DNA of 64,000 nt, taken from assembly GCA_011800805.1 (NCBI GenBank), contig MPNW01000476.1:119107-183106 (forward strand). The letters are read 5' to 3'. Positions within the stretch are counted from its first letter, which is position 1. Each line of letters starts with the position of its first letter. Of this stretch, positions 58,553-64,000 are shown piece by piece. A model generated the notes under the pieces. The model saw only the letters and a program-made list of their open reading frames with translations, was not told where the DNA came from and made no database searches. This DNA comes from Hirudo medicinalis (lineage: Eukaryota; Annelida; Clitellata; Hirudinida; Hirudinidae). The position numbers were made by a program, and so were the translations under genes.

Positions 58553-60498
58553 TTATTCTGTTGAGTCTGATTTTAGACTCAACATCGAGTTTCCTCCACC
58601 CTCTGACTGTGAGTCACCCTTAAAAATTTAAATGTTAACACATTAACTCATCATTATAAAATAATGAATAATGGATAATTCGTTCAAACTTCTTGAGTGA
58701 CATTCGGCATCACAAACGGCAGGGCTTCGCCTGTTTTTTCGATTTCCTAACATTTAAAGTTAAAGCAAGCAGTGATTTTTGATTCTACATCAGATTAATT
58801 AAAACAACCTATAAGGTAATTATCAATGCTTTGATAATTGGTTGAAATTGCATTACTTTTTCAATGAAAAATGAAATCTCCAAGGTCAAAACATTTCTAC
58901 TTCCATGGCTAATATTTATGGCTCCTTTGAAGAAAAAGTCAGATAAGTCCTTTTTATTTAAACCTTGAAATACAAAACAGAATTCTGTTTCGATCAATTC
59001 TTCCTCCCGCAGTAGATCATCATTAAAACACTGAAAATGTGTTGATTGGAAATTAAAATTCCTTGATATTTTAAAATATTTGTCAGTTGTCTTAATAAAT
59101 TTAAATTCTTAATATACATCTCACATTTTTATAATACATGCTCTTGACAAGACAAATCTTTATGTAAAAATTAATTTAACAAAATTTTAAAAAAAAAACC
59201 ATGCACCTTGGATCTTTTATAAAAATCTAAAAATTTAAACTTTTGATTTGTTAATTTCGAGATTTATAAAATTAGCATAAAATTAACAAAAACATTTTCC
59301 ATAAATTCTATTAATTTCTGACCTTTTCAGCGACAGGGTGCCCATTGCAAGGCATAGTGCACATTTTTGGAGGATAGCAAATGTTTGTCAAAGATACGTT
59401 CAAATTTTCATTCTTCGAGTTCAAGATAAAGAGTTTGTCATTTTCATAAATTTTATAACCGTGTCTTGTCAAATGATCCACAATGTCATAAGATCCCTTT
59501 GCATTTAATCAAAATTAATTTTTATTATATATTCACAAAAATCATAAATCATTGTCTAGATTTTTTAATTTTTTAATTTATTATAATATAATGCAACAAC
59601 ATTTAATGAACCAAAATTATAAGCAATTATGTGAAAAATAGCAATGAAATAGCCTGGAATTAATCAAAACTCAAAACTTTGTGATTTGTCATCTAACCTC
59701 CTTCCCTGGTATGAGTAGCACTTTCAAAGTGAACATCAAAGTGGAACTCCTGTGTTCGTGCTTTGAATAAATCCTAGCTCTGACTAATTTTGTTTCTTTA
59801 AGTGTTGGGGAATGCCTCATAGTTTCAGGTAAAATAATAGCATTTTTATAAGTCGCAAATCTGCCATAACTATTAGAGTAAAATTGTAATTAAAAGTGAA
59901 TTTCTTCATTTTCAATAGTCAATTTAGCATACCGTGAACTAGGAGCTTCAAGTTTTCTTTCAAATGCTGTTGGGGCATACCTACAAAATAACTGAATTAA
60001 GTATCTCTTTTTTGATTACTAGAATGACATGTTGGTGCAAAATATTAAATTGACATTGAAAGGGATTGAAGTACAGAGTAATTTAAAATTTGTCATTTTG
60101 ACTGATGTTTGAGATTAAATGCACATAAAATTACATGATTAATGTATGTAATCATTTAAACTGTTTATAATCAGCTTAGCTTAAATTCCTGATAAGTTTA
60201 CTTTTCAAATTATTACACCAAATTATAAAACCACTGATTTTCTATATATCAATATATTTTAATTGTTTGTTTATGAAATAATAAACGAATATATACATGA
60301 TTAGGCTTATAAACGAGTACAATCATGAGCTTAGCTTAAGTTAGACTGTAAATGTTAATGCTTAAACATATCAGAAACTAAAATGCATTCATTTCATGGA
60401 AATAAATGAACACATACTTACCAACTGTATTCATCATGGCCTAGCAACAGAGATTTCGTGCGATCCTTAACTAGTTCAAACTCCATCATTATTTGCAT
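58553..60498 (-). CDS. Unrecognised tandem-family protein, copy B
   Basis: No function assigned. Exons: 60498-60422, 59980-59933, 59869-59698, 59496-59323, 59030-58857, 58746-58684 (stop); 708 nt, 235 residues, phases consistent. A weak donor at 58689 could instead splice to 58618-58553, giving a longer acidic/serine-rich end (GDSQSEGGG). Shared motifs: YSKHEHRSSTLMFTLKVLL in exon 3 (A: CSKHEHSGNVLIFTIKVFL), HGYKIYENDKLFILNSKNEN in exon 4, LIETEFCFVFQGLNKKDLSD and GAINISHGSRN in exon 5. Exon 3 is 172 nt as in A and D; exon 5 is 174 nt as in D. Exon 1 is shorter than in A and D and starts at a different ATG. Confidence 0.65.
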
Positions 60499-61339
60499 CA
60501 AAGTTCTTCGATTATGTAATAATATTATTATGTTATAATAGCTAACGAGGTTCCGGCCACTGCTGGATTTCCAAAACAAAATATAACAACTTTTGTTTTC
60601 TACATGTACAGGATAAGTAAAAATCGTCAATGATAATTTTATCAACTAATTATTTAGTATTTTTTTCTTACTAAATATTAATATCTTGGTGAAACATTTA
60701 ACAAAAATTTCTTTAGTGAAAAATCTTTTGAAGAACACTTAAAGAGTATCCGAATTGAAATGGCTAATTATTGGCTAATTAATAAACAGGTCCGATAGAT
60801 GGGCGTAGTGTTAGTTAAGATTTCAACGCCTTTCCGACAACAAGAACATCAAACGGGTTTTGTTGGATAGTTTAAAAAATACAACAGTACATGTGTGACC
60901 CAAATAAAATAATATGTGTATTACATAATAAATTAATAAATTTATATATTTCGTTGAAAAGTCAAATCGGTTATGAAATAATGTCCTGAGTAAAGGTCAC
61001 AAATAGGTGCTGTGAGGTCTTACACCTCCAATGTGGTTAAAGTGTTTAAGTCTTCTGGAGAAGTATAATGGAGTTTGTTTATTTGTTAATTAAACACACA
61101 CACACACGGAGTTTGTTTCCTAATCACAAGCTAATTATTATTTATGATTTATTTCCATATAAGCAGTCACATCAGGTGAGGCATTTTCTAGGAACGGATC
61201 ACCTTAAAACAATTATAAGGAATATTTAAAATATAATCAAAAATTCAAGTAACTTTTTACGTTTTATCAATATTCAAGAACTTCATATTCTACATTTCTA
61301 ACTATGTCAGTTAGATAACTTTATAATTTTAACTATTTC
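60499..61339. other. Intergenic between copies B and A
   Basis: AT-rich; a short (CA)n at 61097-61108. Presumed copy A 3' UTR and copy B promoter. No gene seen. Confidence 0.5.
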
Positions 61340-62958
61340 TTATTTTATAACGCCTTCTTCTAACGCCTCGTTGTCAGATGGTTCTGGTTCAGCCAACTTC
61401 TCATAGATAAATACATTTTCTTCAAAGCTTGATGGATCAATGTGTTGGTATTTGTTCTCTTCAGAATGCTGTGTTAATGATATAAATTAATTTTCAAAGT
61501 TTTAAAGCAAATAATTTTTGTATCTAAATATGTTTAAAATAATTTGTCGAATATTTTCACTTCTTGAACTTGGTTGACAAAGAATGAGAACTCAGTGGTC
61601 AGTAATTTGTTTTTCCCGTGGCTGATGTTCATGGCTCCAAAGAAATAAAAGTCCTCCAAGTCGTTTTCATTCAAGTTTTCAAGTACAAAGCAAAATTCAG
61701 TCTCAATTGGCCTTTTCTCCCACAGAATGTCATCAGAAATCACCTGAAGTTGTACGGTTAAAATATATTTTATTGTATTTATTACGTAACTTATATTTCC
61801 AACATTATTTTTTAAAATTTTATTTCGTAAATCATCTTTTCTATAAAGGTGAGACTTACCTTATCGACGATTGGAGTTAGAACTGTAGGAAACTTTTGAG
61901 GGAAGGAAAATTTGAGAAGGTTTATGCAAATGCTTTCATTCCTCGTCTTCAGAGGAATTAAACGTTCTTTTTCGAAGCGTGTGAAGCCACGTTTAATGAA
62001 TTGGTCGTTTAAGTCGTACTCCCCCTAAATAATACTTTAGTTACAAAAATAATTAAGAACTTTTGTTGGCATTTTTAACGGAAAATAAAATCAAAGATTT
62101 TACATAGAAATATAATAAATAATTGAAGTCGGTGAAGATGTATCTAACATTTCCCGTCATTGGATCCAGAAACACTTTTATTGTGAATATCAATACGTTG
62201 CCGCTATGCTCGTGCTTCGAACAAATAAGTACTTTGACGAGCAGGCTTTCGTCTGACCTTAGGTCATAAGACTGACAGCTGGCAGCTTCAGGTCTTTGAA
62301 TTCCCCTGACCAATACCGCACTACGATCAAATGGAATAAATTTATATGCAGTGATGCTCTCAATTTAGCTCTATTAATTTTTTGATTTATTATTTTTTAC
62401 TTCTTGGAAACTCCTTCCGCTATCAGTTTCGATCCTTTGGTGCTGAAAAAATGGCGTAAAAAATCGGATTGAAATTGCTTTAGTGATTTGTGCAATATTT
62501 TTTGGTCACAAAAAATGAAAATAAATTAATAAGAGATCTAAGACAAAGTAACATATTTAAAATAAATAAGAAAAGATTATGTCAGTGTAATACAGTGTAT
62601 ACTACATACTCATACACAGGGCATATATAAAATCGATATTCATGTATTGGATGTAAGCAGATTTATTACGAAAAGTTAGAAATTACATTAGGTTATTATT
62701 CAGCTATTATGTTGTTTCTTTGCAAATTCAAATGTATTAGGTTGGCAACTAAGTTCCCGCCGTTTTTTTTACATTGTAACATTCCGCAAAACGGCGGGAA
62801 CTTAGTTGGCAATCTAATAGTTGAGTTAACAGTCTTTTGTGGACTCACTAGACCAAAGATTCATCATCCGTAGTGCTTGGTTCGTTGCTTACAATTGAAC
62901 TTCTAGATTTCATCTCTTGATCTTGAGATTTGTTTTTCTTGCTTTTCTTTTTGAACAT
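61340..62958 (-). CDS. Unrecognised tandem-family protein, copy A (best-preserved model)
   Basis: No function assigned. Six exons: 62958-62849, 62442-62401, 62320-62149, 62024-61860, 61743-61561, 61468-61340; 801 nt, 266 residues, every junction canonical and in phase. Lysine-rich N-terminus (KKKSKKNKSQDQEMKSR) ends in an acidic segment (STTDDESLV); then VRGIQRPEA, HSGNVLIFTIKVFLDP, RLIPLKTRNESICINLLKFS, SDDILWEKRPIETEFCFVL, GAMNISHGKNKLL and an acidic C-terminus (EKLAEPEPSDNEALEEG). Hydrophobic residues alternate as in beta strands; there is no signal peptide or membrane segment, so cytosolic or nuclear is likely. Intron 1 contains an intact mariner MITE 31 bases from the donor. Upstream exons cannot be excluded. 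Confidence 0.7.
62737..62817. mobile_element. 81-bp mariner-type MITE, near-perfect hairpin
   Basis: Two 30-base arms (TTAGGTTGGCAACTAAGTTC continuing CCGCCGTTTT, and its inverse) match at 28 of 30 positions around a 21-base loop, flanked on both sides by TA as expected for mariner insertion. No coding capacity. Lies in intron 1 of copy A. Confidence 0.85.
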
Positions 62959-64000
62959 TTTGAGGGCTTCAAAAAAATAATAAATTAATTACAGAGTTAA
63001 TGACTTTTTCGACGAATCACAATGCATTGCATTGCATCATTGCATTGTGTAGAGATTAAACATCCTGGACACAAACTGTTGCAATCCTGGCAACAAAACA
63101 TTAATTAATTTTTTGTAATTAAGTTTATATTGTTATATTTAGAATCTCTCTAAGGCGTCACTATAACAGATAATTAAAGTTACATCATCCCACAAATCCC
63201 AGAAGATCCGACTCTACATCTACATCGATGTTCTACATCCTATTCGGCAAATGGTCACGGAAGTGATTATTATGCAATAATTGGCATCAGAAATATTACT
63301 TAGATGTGGTATTTATAGGCAATACCAACCTCTTGTAACTGAATATTTACTTAGTAAATCCAACTATAAATTCAGCATATGTTGAGTCCCCGTTGTTTAT
63401 AACAATGTTTCTTGGGCATGTCAACGTTTTTATCTGCTCTAGCTGCTTTAATACAACAATCCAAGCTTCAAGTCGTTTGAGTCCATAATAAAATAGCCTG
63501 TCTTTATCTAGATCATTCATATTCTGGATTATTCTGAATATTATGATAGAATTAGGAAGCATACTTGTTTTGCACTCGCTCTTGGATTTACCCGTAAAGC
63601 CATGGGAATCAAAATATAATCAATTTGTTTCAATATCCTTGGCTCCGAAAAGGTGACAAAACTCAAATTTAAAAAGTAATTGCTTTATGAATGTTAAATA
63701 TTGATAAAAAAAAAAATATGCAAGAAAGTCAAGCGACAAATTAAAGCAGAATTCTAAATAAGCAAAAAATAAATACAAAGTTTTAAGTATTAGTTTAGAA
63801 AAAGCATGTACTAAATGAATGTTGATGCTTTACCTCTTATCATGTTTCAATAACTGACTTGGTGAATGAAGTATGTTGAGTCTTTGTACGAATAAACCAA
63901 CTTCATAAAACAGAACAGAAACTTTATTGGCAACCAAGAAACTTCGAAACCGAAACAGACTGAAATATATCGCTAATATCTCCGAAGTACGTAATCGCCT
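62959..64000. other. Region upstream of copy A; one unassigned open stretch
   Basis: Minus-strand frame 63562-63347 (with open sequence upstream to about 63620) contains DKDRLFYYGLKRLEAWIVVL and no family motif I know; it could be an exon or a repeat fragment. The rest is AT-rich with nothing identified. Confidence 0.4.

Overview
This is a gene-rich stretch of an invertebrate animal nuclear genome. It is AT-rich, its genes carry many short introns, and its introns and intergenic DNA are packed with trinucleotide microsatellites and decayed transposons. The gene complement (a ciliary dynein-regulatory subunit, a TRAF6-type ubiquitin ligase, tweety, atrophin, a PLEKHG-type RhoGEF) is metazoan. 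I cannot name the species; a lophotrochozoan such as an annelid or mollusc would fit, but that is inference. Three single-N positions (14419, 36564, 48805) show it is a draft assembly.

Layout. 1-5681 (+): 3' part of a DRC3/LRRC48-like gene, with a dead non-LTR retrotransposon antisense in one intron. 6166-10518 (+): complete TRAF6-like gene in eight exons. 11322-13050 (-): TMEM272-like four-pass membrane protein, convergent with TRAF6. 15108-18181 (+): tweety (TTYH) family protein in thirteen exons. 21099-31614 (+): atrophin/RERE-type nuclear corepressor with ELM2, SANT, GATA finger and atrophin C-terminal region. 33706-50468 (-): RhoGEF with DH and PH domains, most like PLEKHG5, convergent with atrophin; its introns hold an ORF1-only LINE, a tRNA-derived SINE, very long microsatellites and an isolated plus-strand exon of a MAGI guanylate-kinase domain beside an assembly N. 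52845-62958 (-): a tandem array of a small protein family I do not recognise, with three intact copies, one truncated copy and extra exons, interleaved with Tc1/mariner and other repeats.

Exon models were built by hand from splice signals, reading phase and family similarity. For TRAF6, TMEM272, TTYH, the RhoGEF and the three intact tandem copies, the summed exon lengths are exact multiples of three and open throughout, which supports them. The genes are not an operon; they share no obvious pathway.

The most interesting item is the tandem family at 52.8-63.0 kb. Its copies share intron positions and phases (exon 1 is 110 nt in two copies, exon 3 is 172 nt in all three) while the C-terminal exons vary, shift splice sites or are duplicated. 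Other points of interest are microsatellites that begin at or beside splice donors, the orphan MAGI exon, and atrophin next to a PLEKHG5-like gene, a linkage that echoes human 1p36.
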